The position numbers and the translations under genes are program-made. Positions 42,218 to 49,908 of a DNA stretch of 64,000 bases are shown one piece after another. Location: contig NZ_JAWUDN010000002.1 in the NCBI RefSeq assembly GCF_044430645.1, positions 381,080 through 445,079 of the forward strand, written 5' to 3'. Position 1 is the first letter of the stretch; each line of letters starts with the position of its first letter. The notes under the pieces were generated by a model. The model was not told where the DNA came from, made no database searches, and worked only from the letters and a program-made list of their open reading frames with translations. Source of the DNA: Ewingella allii (GTDB lineage: Bacteria; Pseudomonadota; Gammaproteobacteria; Enterobacterales; Enterobacteriaceae).

Positions 42218-43414
42218 ATGACAATTAAAATCGAAGTAAAGAACCTGTATAAGGTATTTGGCGAGCACCCTGAGCGCGCATTTAAGCTGATAGATTCCGG
42301 CAAGAGTAAAGAAGAAATATTTGAGAAAACCGGTCTGTCATTGGGTGTCAAAAACGCCAGTCTGGCCATTGAAGAAGGCGAGATTTTCGTCATCATGGGA
42401 TTATCCGGCTCCGGTAAATCCACTATGGTACGCCTTCTCAATCGTCTGATAGAACCCACCCGCGGTGAAGTGCTGATTGACGGCGAAGACATCGCCAAGA
42501 TCTCCGAATCCAAACTGCGTCAGGTTCGCCGCAGCAAAATCAGCATGGTTTTCCAATCCTTCGCCCTAATGCCCCATCTGACCGTGTTGAACAACACTGC
42601 CTTTGGTATGGAGCTGGCTGGCGTGCCAACCGAGGAGCGCAACCAAAAAGCCCTCGAGTCTCTGCGTCAGGTTGGTCTGGAAAATTACGCTAACTCTTAT
42701 CCCGATGAGCTGTCCGGCGGTATGCGTCAACGCGTTGGCCTGGCCCGCGCCATGGCGAATAACCCCGACATTCTGCTGATGGATGAGGCCTTCTCCGCGC
42801 TCGATCCCCTCATCCGTACTGAGATGCAAGATGAGCTGGTGAAGCTGCAATCCCAGCACCAGCGCACCATTGTGTTTATTTCCCATGACCTCGACGAAGC
42901 CATGCGTATTGGCGACCGTATTGCCATTATGCAGGGCGGCGAAGTGGTGCAGGTCGGCACGCCGGAAGAGATTTTGAATAATCCGGCCAATGACTATGTG
43001 CGCACCTTCTTCCGCGGCGTGGACATCAGTCAGGTGTTTAGCGCCAAAGATATCGCCCGCCGTCGCGGGACATTAATTCGTAAAACCCCCGGTTTTGGTC
43101 CGAGGGCAGCCCTCAAGCTGCTGGAAGATGCAGACCGCGAATATGGTTATGTGCTGGAGCGTGGTGAGCGCTTTATCGGCGTTGTGTCGATTGACTCACT
43201 GAAAACCGCGCTAAAAGCCAATCTTTCACTGGAATCCGCCCTGCTGGAGTTCCCGGCACCGGTGCAGGCAGACATGCCGCTCAGTGAACTGATTTCTCAC
43301 GTTGCCGCCGCGCCGTACGCCGTGCCGGTGGTCAATGAGAGCAATAACTATATCGGTATTATTTCCAAAGCCATGCTACTTCGTGCTCTGGACAAAGAAG
43401 GGGGTAACGAATAA
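42218..43414 (+). CDS. proV: Glycine betaine/proline ABC transporter ATPase ProV
   Basis: ATPase of the osmoprotectant importer ProU. The start at 42218 gives MTIKIEVKNLYKVFGEHPE and 398 residues (E. coli 400). Walker A GLSGSGKST, signature LSGGMRQRVGLARA, Walker B ILLMDEAFSALDP and H-loop ISHD are intact. Tandem CBS domains fill the C-terminus and sense ionic strength. The stop overlaps the proW start (TAATG). Confidence 0.96.
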   Translation: MTIKIEVKNLYKVFGEHPERAFKLIDSGKSKEEIFEKTGLSLGVKNASLAIEEGEIFVIMGLSGSGKSTMVRLLNRLIEPTRGEVLIDGEDIAKISESKLRQVRRSKISMVFQSFALMPHLTVLNNTAFGMELAGVPTEERNQKALESLRQVGLENYANSYPDELSGGMRQRVGLARAMANNPDILLMDEAFSALDPLIRTEMQDELVKLQSQHQRTIVFISHDLDEAMRIGDRIAIMQGGEVVQVGTPEEILNNPANDYVRTFFRGVDISQVFSAKDIARRRGTLIRKTPGFGPRAALKLLEDADREYGYVLERGERFIGVVSIDSLKTALKANLSLESALLEFPAPVQADMPLSELISHVAAAPYAVPVVNESNNYIGIISKAMLLRALDKEGGNE

Positions 43415-44628
43415 TGAAGCATTCAATTCATAACGATAGCATCGTCCAACACGCGCAGGCTGCCACTCAAGAACTCGATCCGTCCGTCGATCCATGGAGC
43501 GCCGATAACGCCAGCGGCGGCCATGTTGACGCCGCGCAGTCAGCCACCTCGGCACCTGCCGATGCGGGCAGCAGCGACCCTTGGGGCGGCGCATCCGGCG
43601 GCAGCGATGCCGCAACCACGACAGCCCACAGCGCACCGGATGCCACCCATCAGGCGGCGACGCAGGCCAACGACTGGCTGAACGTCGCCCCGGCGCAGCA
43701 TGACCAGTTCAACATTCTCGACCCGTTTCACACCACGCTCATTCCTCTCGATCGCTGGGTTACAGAGGGGATTGACTGGCTGGTAACCAATTTCCGCCCT
43801 GTGTTCCAAGGGATCCGCGTGCCGGTAGACTTCGTGCTCAGTGGTTTCCAACACGGCCTTGAGTCACTCCCGGCCCCTATCGCCATGCTGATTTTTGCTC
43901 TGATTGCCTGGCAGATGGCGGGGTTAGGCATGGGTGTCGCCACGCTGGTTTCTTTGGTGGTGATTGGCGCTATCGGCGCGTGGTCACAGGCCATGGTGAC
44001 TTTGGCGCTGGTGCTGACCTCGCTGTTCTTCTGCGTGCTGATAGGACTTCCGCTCGGTATCTGGCTGGCTCGCAGCCAGCGCGCGGCGAAAATCATTCGC
44101 CCCCTGCTTGATGCGATGCAGACCACGCCAGCGTTCGTCTACCTGGTGCCGATCGTCATGCTGTTTGGTATCGGTAACGTGCCGGGCGTCGTCGTGACCA
44201 TCATCTTCGCCCTGCCGCCTATCGTGCGTCTGACCATCCTCGGGATTAATCAGGTGCCGGAAGATTTGATTGAAGCTTCGCAGTCCTTCGGCGCAAGCCC
44301 AAGCCAGATGCTGTTCAAAGTGCAGTTGCCGCTGGCGATGCCGACCATCATGGCCGGTATTAACCAGACGCTGATGCTGGCGCTGTCGATGGTGGTTATC
44401 GCCTCGATGATCGCCGTAGGCGGTCTGGGTCAGATGGTGCTGCGCGGCATTGGCCGTCTGGATATGGGTCTGGCGTCGGTGGGTGGTGCAGGTATCGTTA
44501 TCCTCGCTATTATCCTCGACCGCCTAACGCAGTCGATGGGTCAAGATACCCGCAGCAAGGGTGGCCATCGCTGGTTTACCCGTGGTCCAATTGGCTTATT
44601 GACCAAGCCTTTCGCCAAAAAAGCCTAA
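43414..44628 (+). CDS. proW: Glycine betaine/proline ABC transporter permease ProW
   Basis: Inner-membrane permease. The core after about residue 90 matches E. coli ProW (FNILDPFHTTLIPLDRWVTE, then FGASPSQMLFKVQLPLAMP, the ATPase-contacting EAA loop). At 404 residues it is about 50 longer than E. coli because of an Ala/Asp/Ser/Gly-rich disordered N-terminus containing two similar units, DPWSADNASGG and SDPWGGASGG. Translationally coupled to proV. Confidence 0.95.
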   Translation: MKHSIHNDSIVQHAQAATQELDPSVDPWSADNASGGHVDAAQSATSAPADAGSSDPWGGASGGSDAATTTAHSAPDATHQAATQANDWLNVAPAQHDQFNILDPFHTTLIPLDRWVTEGIDWLVTNFRPVFQGIRVPVDFVLSGFQHGLESLPAPIAMLIFALIAWQMAGLGMGVATLVSLVVIGAIGAWSQAMVTLALVLTSLFFCVLIGLPLGIWLARSQRAAKIIRPLLDAMQTTPAFVYLVPIVMLFGIGNVPGVVVTIIFALPPIVRLTILGINQVPEDLIEASQSFGASPSQMLFKVQLPLAMPTIMAGINQTLMLALSMVVIASMIAVGGLGQMVLRGIGRLDMGLASVGGAGIVILAIILDRLTQSMGQDTRSKGGHRWFTRGPIGLLTKPFAKKA

Positions 44629-44641
44629 TAGCTCGCTGTTC

Positions 44642-44665
44642 CTCCCGGCGGTTCGCCGCCGGGAG
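44642..44665 (+). promoter_or_regulatory. Intercistronic hairpin with TTCG loop, proW-proX
   Basis: Ten-bp perfect stem CTCCCGGCGG / CCGCCGGGAG closed by TTCG. No T-run follows. Probably stabilises or partly terminates the transcript between permease and binding-protein genes, allowing different expression levels. Confidence 0.65.
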
Positions 44666-44758
44666 ACATAAAAGTTGTACCACTACGCGTTAACGCACCT
44701 TCGCCTCATAAAACGCAGTCCACTCTTAAATTATTTAATAAAAGAATAAGGGTTCACT

Positions 44759-45763
44759 ATGCGCACGACACACATCAGAGCGATTGCTCTCTCCGTATTA
44801 CTGGCGGCACCTGCCGCTTTCGCCGCCGACCTGCCGGGTAAAGGCGTGGTGGTGAAGCCGCTGCAAAGCACGCTTCCAGAAGAATCATTCCAAACCGAAC
44901 TGGTGAATCGCGCCCTGCAAAAGCTGGGTTATGACGTGCAGCCGACGGGTGAGGTGGATTACAACGTCGCCTACACCGCCATCGCTAGCGGCGACTCTAC
45001 CTACATGGCGGTGAACTGGGACCCAATGCAGGTTGATATGTACGACGGCGCGGGTGGCGACAAGAAGTTCTACCGTCAGGGCACCTTCATCAGCGGCGCG
45101 GCACAGGGTTATTTGATCGACAAAAAAACCGCCGATGAATATCACATCACCAGCCTCGATCAGTTGAAAGATCCCAAGCTCGCCAAGCTATTTGACGCCA
45201 ATGGCGACGGCAAGGCCGACCTCGCAGGCTGCGATCCGGGTTGGGAATGCGGCAACGTGATTAGCACCCAGCTCAAGGCTTACGGCCTCGACAGCACGGT
45301 GCAGCAGAATCAGGGTAACTATTCGGCCATCATCGCCGACACTCTGACGCGCTTCAAAAGCGGCAAGCCGGTGCTCTACTACACCTGGACGCCGTATTGG
45401 GTGAGCAACGAGATGAAACCGGGCAAAGACGTGGTCTGGCTGACGGTGCCATTCTCAGCGAATCCGGGTTCGAACAAAGATTTGGACACCAAGCTGCCTA
45501 ACGGCAAGAACTACGGTTTCCCGGTCAACAATGAACATATCGTGGCCAACAAACAGTGGGCCGAAGCTAACCCGGCCGCCGCTAAGCTGTTCGCCATCAT
45601 GAAACTGCCTCTGGCTGACGTGAATGCGCAAAACCTGCGGATGCACGAAGGCGAATCCTCAACGGCAGACATTCAGCAGCACGTTGATGGCTGGATAAAA
45701 GCTCACCAGGCCACTTTCGACGGCTGGATTGCCGAAGCTGCCGCTGCAGCTAAAAAATCCTAA
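44759..45763 (+). CDS. proX: Glycine betaine-binding periplasmic protein ProX (copy 1)
   Basis: High-affinity binding protein of ProU. Signal peptide ending APAAFA, mature start ADLPGKGV. Ligand-cage tryptophans lie in AVNWDP, CDPGWECG and YTWTPYW, and the GC...EC pair forms the family disulfide. 334 residues. Followed after 56 bases by a close homologue. Ends EAAAAAKKS. Confidence 0.95.
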   Translation: MRTTHIRAIALSVLLAAPAAFAADLPGKGVVVKPLQSTLPEESFQTELVNRALQKLGYDVQPTGEVDYNVAYTAIASGDSTYMAVNWDPMQVDMYDGAGGDKKFYRQGTFISGAAQGYLIDKKTADEYHITSLDQLKDPKLAKLFDANGDGKADLAGCDPGWECGNVISTQLKAYGLDSTVQQNQGNYSAIIADTLTRFKSGKPVLYYTWTPYWVSNEMKPGKDVVWLTVPFSANPGSNKDLDTKLPNGKNYGFPVNNEHIVANKQWAEANPAAAKLFAIMKLPLADVNAQNLRMHEGESSTADIQQHVDGWIKAHQATFDGWIAEAAAAAKKS

Positions 45764-45819
45764 TTCGCACAGCAGTAATAACAATGACGATAAATCGACC
45801 ATAAACAGGACATTCTTCT

Positions 45820-46818
45820 ATGCGTAAATCAACTCTCTGGGCGGCCGCCACCCTGACCACGCTGGCTTCAGCCACCACTTTCGCCGCTGACCTGCCGGGT
45901 AAAGGCGTCACCGTCACCCCGATTCAGAGCACCATCAGTGAAGAGACCTTCCAGACCCTGCTGGTCAGCAAGGCGCTGGAAAAACTGGGTTACGACGTTC
46001 AGCCAATTCGCGAAGTGGATTACAACGTGGGTTACACCACCATTGCCGCCGGTGATGCCACTTTCACCGCCGTTAACTGGTCGCCGCTGCATGACGAAAT
46101 GTACAAAGCCGCCGGGGGCGACAAGACCTTCTACCGCCAAGGGACCTATGTCAACGGCGCCGCGCAGGGTTATCTGATCGACAAGAAAACTGCGGAAAAG
46201 TACCACATCACCAATATCGAACAGCTGAAAGATCCCAAAATCGCCAAGCTCTTTGACACCAACGGTGACGGCAAAGCCGACCTGACGGGCTGTACGCCGG
46301 GCTGGGGCTGTGAGGCCGCGCTGAATGAGCAGCTGAAAGCCTATGGTTTGGAAAAAACCGTCAACCACAATCAGGGCAACTACTCGGCGATGATCGCCGA
46401 CACCATCACCCGTTATAAAGAAGGTAAACCTATCTTCTATTACACCTGGACGCCGTACTGGGTCAGCGACGTGTTAGTGCCGGGTAAAGACGTGCTGTGG
46501 ATGCAGGTGCCGTTCTCCGTAGTTCCGGGAGAGAAAGACGCCGACACCGCGCTGCCGAATGGCAAAAACTACGGTTTCAAAGTCAGCACTATGCACATCG
46601 TCGCGAACAAGAAATGGGCCGAAGCTAACCCAGCCGCCGCCAAACTGTTCGCCATCATGCAGTTGCCTCTGAAAGACATCAACGCGCAGAACTCGGCGAT
46701 GCATGCAGGCCAAAGTTCTGAAGCCGATATCAATAACCAGACCGACGGCTGGATCAAAGCCCACCAGGCCACCTTTGATGGCTGGGTAAAAGAGGCGGCT
46801 GCGGCAGCTAAGTCTTAA
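45820..46818 (+). CDS. Second ProX-like glycine betaine-binding protein (tandem copy)
   Basis: 332 residues, by eye roughly 70 percent identical to the preceding ProX over its length. Signal peptide ends ATTFA before ADLPGKGV. The aromatic cage is kept (AVNWSP, CTPGWGCE, YTWTPYW). Differences cluster around the cage (NWDPMQ versus NWSPLH; GWECG versus GWGCE), so ligand preference may differ. Its last 45 bases recur at 48279-48323. Last complete gene of the proU operon. Confidence 0.92.
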   Translation: MRKSTLWAAATLTTLASATTFAADLPGKGVTVTPIQSTISEETFQTLLVSKALEKLGYDVQPIREVDYNVGYTTIAAGDATFTAVNWSPLHDEMYKAAGGDKTFYRQGTYVNGAAQGYLIDKKTAEKYHITNIEQLKDPKIAKLFDTNGDGKADLTGCTPGWGCEAALNEQLKAYGLEKTVNHNQGNYSAMIADTITRYKEGKPIFYYTWTPYWVSDVLVPGKDVLWMQVPFSVVPGEKDADTALPNGKNYGFKVSTMHIVANKKWAEANPAAAKLFAIMQLPLKDINAQNSAMHAGQSSEADINNQTDGWIKAHQATFDGWVKEAAAAAKS

Positions 46819-46865
46819 TAGCTTTTCTATAAATGCCTCGAGTTTTCTCGGGGCGAAGTAGGCAG

Positions 46866-46896
46866 AGGCGCTGAATAATTATTCAGCGCCTTTTAC
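46866..46896 (+). terminator. Terminator after the second proX
   Basis: AGGCGCTGAAT, loop AATT, ATTCAGCGCCTTTT. Eleven-bp stem and T-rich tail. Confidence 0.87.
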
Positions 46897-47020
46897 TTTT
46901 TCCCACGAAGAGCGACATGCCAGACTCCGTATGGGCAGATTAAAACGGATATTATTGTAAACGCTGATTGATTTTGAGATTATCAAACGCGTTGAATTAC
47001 CAGATAAGGATGTTGATGCA

Positions 47021-47329
47021 ATGGATTTCAGTAAAGAGCGCCTTTTAGCGTCGGGATTTACAGCAAAGGAGTTGCAGAAGCTTCAGAATAACATTGATAA
47101 CTTTGGCGGGAGTTTTGAGCAGGTCGTCAGGGATTTATCCAAGAGATTTAATGTCTTAATTTTTATTTTATCTTTTTTTTGGTTATCTTTTATTGTTTCG
47201 TTATTCTTCTCATCTTATGACCGGCTTATCTCTTATGCTATCGGTTTGGCAATAATGACTGTAATAATGACATTCATTCAACCGCCAATCCTTTCATATA
47301 AGTGTTGGCGGTTTTGTCGGAGAATTTAA
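47021..47329 (+). CDS. Small two-helix membrane protein, possible immunity protein
   Basis: 102 residues, AT-rich gene, not recognised. AAGGA lies ten bases before the ATG. Residues 1-40 are polar and helical (SKERLLASGFTAKELQKLQN). Two hydrophobic segments follow: about 46-64 (VLIFILSFFWLSFIVSLFF) and 71-92 (ISYAIGLAIMTVIMTFIQPP). The C-terminus is basic (KCWRFCRRI). It ends two bases from the convergent DUF4225-like gene. An immunity role is only inferred from this tail-to-tail pairing. Confidence 0.6.
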   Translation: MDFSKERLLASGFTAKELQKLQNNIDNFGGSFEQVVRDLSKRFNVLIFILSFFWLSFIVSLFFSSYDRLISYAIGLAIMTVIMTFIQPPILSYKCWRFCRRI

Positions 47330-47331
47330 CT

Positions 47332-48144
47332 TTATTTGTTATCTGTGCTGATAAGGTCAAATATCACTTTGGCCTGAATACCGTAACCGGCTATTTTCAT
47401 TGTTAGCTTTGGTTTACTCATAGTGTCTACTTTTCTGTAAAAATCACTAGGTAGATAACGAAATAGCCGCCATGTCTCAGGCCTTTTTGATAGCCCTGCA
47501 ATACCGTAAATACTGGCTACCAGTGAAATAGTATTATAGGCAGCTAGCCCAGACTCTGGTTTGAATCCAATAAACTTCGCTAATTGTATGCTGCCATCTC
47601 CGAATATTCCCTCAGATGTTGAGTTCCTTCCGTTTCTTATTACATCCACTTCTTTTGTTATTCCATTAGCTCCATCCATTACAAGAATTGCACCAGCTAG
47701 CATTCCTATCGGCTGCATAGTTGCGATCATTACACCGCCAGCAATAGCGGTTAATCCAGAAGCAACGATTCTTACAGCACTAATCATATAGCCAACGATT
47801 TTGTTATTTTCCCGTATAAACTCGACTTGTGCATAGAGTTTCGCGGTTTTCGTTCTCAGCATTCGCCCCTGTTCCTGAAGGCTTTCTATTTCAGCTCTGA
47901 GATTTTTAATACACACCATACAATCATCGTCAGATTTTGCTTGGCGTGCCGCAGCAAACTGCTGCTCAACAACGTCTTTAATTTCCTGAACGAATTGCAT
48001 CCGTGTCAGGCCATCATTGAGGTGAAAAGACGCCAGTGTATTGGCTGTGTTGATCAACTTTCTAGCTTCAAGGTTAACCATTGTTTCCGCCCAGGCTTTG
48101 TTTCTTCCCCCTGAGCCAGCCATATTGAGCAAGGCTATATCCAT
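47332..48144 (-). CDS. DUF4225-like protein with hydrophobic hairpin
   Basis: 270 residues from the ATG at 48144, chosen for AGGGAG seven bases upstream; an in-frame ATG at 48183 has a poorer site. A helical N-terminal part (residues 15-115) contains CMVC at 75-78. Residues ~117-157 form two adjacent hydrophobic stretches (MISAVRIVASGLTAIAGGVM; PIGMLAGAILVM) ending DGANGI, which resembles the DUF4225 signature as I remember it. A polar C-terminal part follows. Function unknown. Base composition differs from neighbouring proX. See findings for the toxin/immunity hypothesis. Confidence 0.6.
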   Translation of the reverse strand: MDIALLNMAGSGGRNKAWAETMVNLEARKLINTANTLASFHLNDGLTRMQFVQEIKDVVEQQFAAARQAKSDDDCMVCIKNLRAEIESLQEQGRMLRTKTAKLYAQVEFIRENNKIVGYMISAVRIVASGLTAIAGGVMIATMQPIGMLAGAILVMDGANGITKEVDVIRNGRNSTSEGIFGDGSIQLAKFIGFKPESGLAAYNTISLVASIYGIAGLSKRPETWRLFRYLPSDFYRKVDTMSKPKLTMKIAGYGIQAKVIFDLISTDNK

Positions 48145-48209
48145 TCGTTTTCTCCCTGTGGTATCTGCGGCGTGAGGAACCATGACCTAAGTCTATTTTG
48201 TTGATGAAA

Positions 48210-48226
48210 TGATTGAAAATCAATCA
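48210..48226. promoter_or_regulatory. Inverted repeat upstream of the DUF4225-like gene
   Basis: TGATTG-AAAAT-CAATCA, about 66 bases before the gene start on its promoter side. A minus-strand TAGACT lies between it and the gene. Possible operator; no regulator gene is adjacent. Confidence 0.4.
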
Positions 48227-48278
48227 AACGCTTATTTTTAGGAAAATAGCGCTAATTCCCCGTGGCAGCAGTTGAGCT

Positions 48279-48323
48279 TTTGATGGCTGGGTAAAAGAAG
48301 CGGCTGCTGCAGCGAAGTCGTAA
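48279..48323 (+). pseudogene. Detached 3' end of a proX gene
   Basis: 45 bases encoding FDGWVKEAAAAAKS plus stop, the exact C-terminus of the second ProX. Compared with 46774-46818 there are four base differences, all in third codon positions. No proX sequence precedes it. It looks like the tail of an older proX allele left behind when the 46819-48278 segment arrived. Confidence 0.85.
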
Positions 48324-48342
48324 GCTCCCCCAGCACGACCAG

Positions 48343-48371
48343 AAAGCGGAGAATTATCTCCGCTTTTTTTT
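48343..48371 (+). terminator. Terminator after the detached proX tail
   Basis: AAAGCGGAGA, loop ATTA, TCTCCGCTTT and a T-run. Probably the original proU operon terminator. Confidence 0.87.
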
Positions 48372-48384
48372 GCTCACTGGATTG

Positions 48385-48402
48385 GTGTGTATTCGTGTGT
48401 AT
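48385..48402. repeat. Direct repeat GTGTGTAT upstream of hicB
   Basis: GTGTGTAT-TC-GTGTGTAT, two copies one helical turn apart, 50 bases before the hicB-like start. A candidate operator for the ribbon-helix-helix domain of the protein. Confidence 0.45.
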
Positions 48403-48451
48403 GATCGCTGGTAAAATGGCAGGCATGTGATGCAACTCGTGGAGGTTGAAC

Positions 48452-48883
48452 ATGTTTTTCTCAGTCGGTCTTGAAATACCCAAAGACGATCAGACTGCCT
48501 TTGGCATGATCTTTCCGGCTTTTTCTGCTTATAACTACGGCTGTTTCTCCGCTGCAGATACGCCACAAGAGATCGCACCAATGGTGCGCGAAGCCATTTT
48601 GATGACTCTCGAAGATATGGCGATCGGCGAAAAGTACGTGGTTGAAGATATTGTCGATGCCGGGCATCTGGTTTATGCCGCTGACCCAGAATACGCAGAT
48701 TTTGATACGTGGTTTTTGATTGATATTGATTTGTCTGAGTTCGAAGGCAAGGCGCATCGCATTAATATTTCTTTGCCGGATTTGTTACTCAAACGTATTG
48801 ATAACAAAGTCAAAGAGCACCCTTCTTATCGCGACCGCAGCCACTTTATCGCCACTGCGGCACGCAAAGAGTTATTGGTTTAG
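48452..48883 (+). CDS. HicB family antitoxin-like protein, without hicA
   Basis: 143 residues from the ATG at 48452 (GGAGG six bases upstream). The N-terminal partial RNase-H-like HicB fold (FFSVGLEIPKDD...YGCFSAADTPQEIAPMVREA) is followed by a C-terminal ribbon-helix-helix segment (RINISLPDLLLKRIDNKV, SHFIATAARKELL). No hicA toxin reading frame was found on either side, so it is an orphan that may act as a regulator. The last 4 bases overlap the convergent LysR gene. Confidence 0.78.
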   Translation: MFFSVGLEIPKDDQTAFGMIFPAFSAYNYGCFSAADTPQEIAPMVREAILMTLEDMAIGEKYVVEDIVDAGHLVYAADPEYADFDTWFLIDIDLSEFEGKAHRINISLPDLLLKRIDNKVKEHPSYRDRSHFIATAARKELLV

Positions 48884-49764
48884 AGGGGTTTTGTCTCCTC
48901 CTCCTGAGCAAAGGCCAAAAAGCGTTCTGCGGCGGTGGAGAGGCTGTTTTGCCAGACGCACAACACTTGTCGGCGCGGGGCGTTTTCGATAGGAACCGAG
49001 ATCAGGTCTTTGGCGTGTTGGGCGTGGGACAGCGGCACAATGCCCGCCGCCAGCGAGCGACGAACGATGCTCTCCAGCCACTCGATGTGGTCGATTTCAA
49101 AGCTGACGTGGCGCGTTATTCCGGCTTCGCTGAAGGCGCTGTCGGTCTGCCGCCTGGCCCCGGCTCCGGCATAAAAATCCACCAGCGGCACCTGCGCCAG
49201 CTGGCTAAGCGTGAGCTGCGGGCAAGTAGCGAAAGGATGTGTCGGGCTGAGCAGCGCCACCAGGGGTTCGTCGGCCAGCAGGCGGTTTGGCAAACGGAGC
49301 GCGGCGCTGTCTCCCGGCCATAAACCGACAAAAGCCACGTCGGTGCGCAGCTGTTGCACGTCTTCCAGCAGCCTCTCGCTCATCGCGACATACATGCGGA
49401 TATTCACCCTTGGGTAGCGCTCGGTAAAACTCGCCAGTTGGCCAATAACATCTATCGCGTTAAGCGTTGAAATAATGCCTACGGTGAGAGTGCCGCTCAC
49501 TTCGCCTTTCAAGGCGTCCATGGTATCCAGCAGGTGGGTTTGCGCGGCGAGCAACTGCTCCGCTGGCCCGATAAAAGCTCGCCCCGCCGCGGTCAATCTC
49601 ACTTGCCGCGAAGTGCGTTCAAACAGCACGCAGCCTAGCTCCTCTTCCAATTTGGCTATCTGGTGGCTGAGGGCCGACTGCACGGTGTGGCAACGCTGAG
49701 CTGCGCGGGTAAAATTCTGTTCTTGCGCCACCGCAAGGGCAAAACGGATCTGTTTGAGGTTCAT
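48880..49764 (-). CDS. LysR family transcriptional regulator
   Basis: 294 residues. Helix-turn-helix NFTRAAQRCHTVQSALSHQI, then EEELGCVLFERTSRQVRLT. The effector domain starts GTLTVGIISTLNAID. Divergent from an MFS transporter gene 144 bases away, the probable target. Confidence 0.9.
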   Translation of the reverse strand: MNLKQIRFALAVAQEQNFTRAAQRCHTVQSALSHQIAKLEEELGCVLFERTSRQVRLTAAGRAFIGPAEQLLAAQTHLLDTMDALKGEVSGTLTVGIISTLNAIDVIGQLASFTERYPRVNIRMYVAMSERLLEDVQQLRTDVAFVGLWPGDSAALRLPNRLLADEPLVALLSPTHPFATCPQLTLSQLAQVPLVDFYAGAGARRQTDSAFSEAGITRHVSFEIDHIEWLESIVRRSLAAGIVPLSHAQHAKDLISVPIENAPRRQVLCVWQNSLSTAAERFLAFAQEEETKPL

Positions 49765-49908
49765 CGATTCATCGCGAAATGAGATAGTTAAGATGAAAAT
49801 TATACATTGGTTTACTATTTAAAGCTGGGTGATACTCGCCCTCGCTCAATGTGGCGCAACGCCGCGAATGGGCCAAAACCTGCTTCCCTCTCTAATAATG
49901 AAAATAAA

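Noticed and set aside
48323..48451. hicA toxin gene immediately before hicB
   Set aside because: All frames in this gap are closed by stops or too short; no HicA-like sequence is readable.
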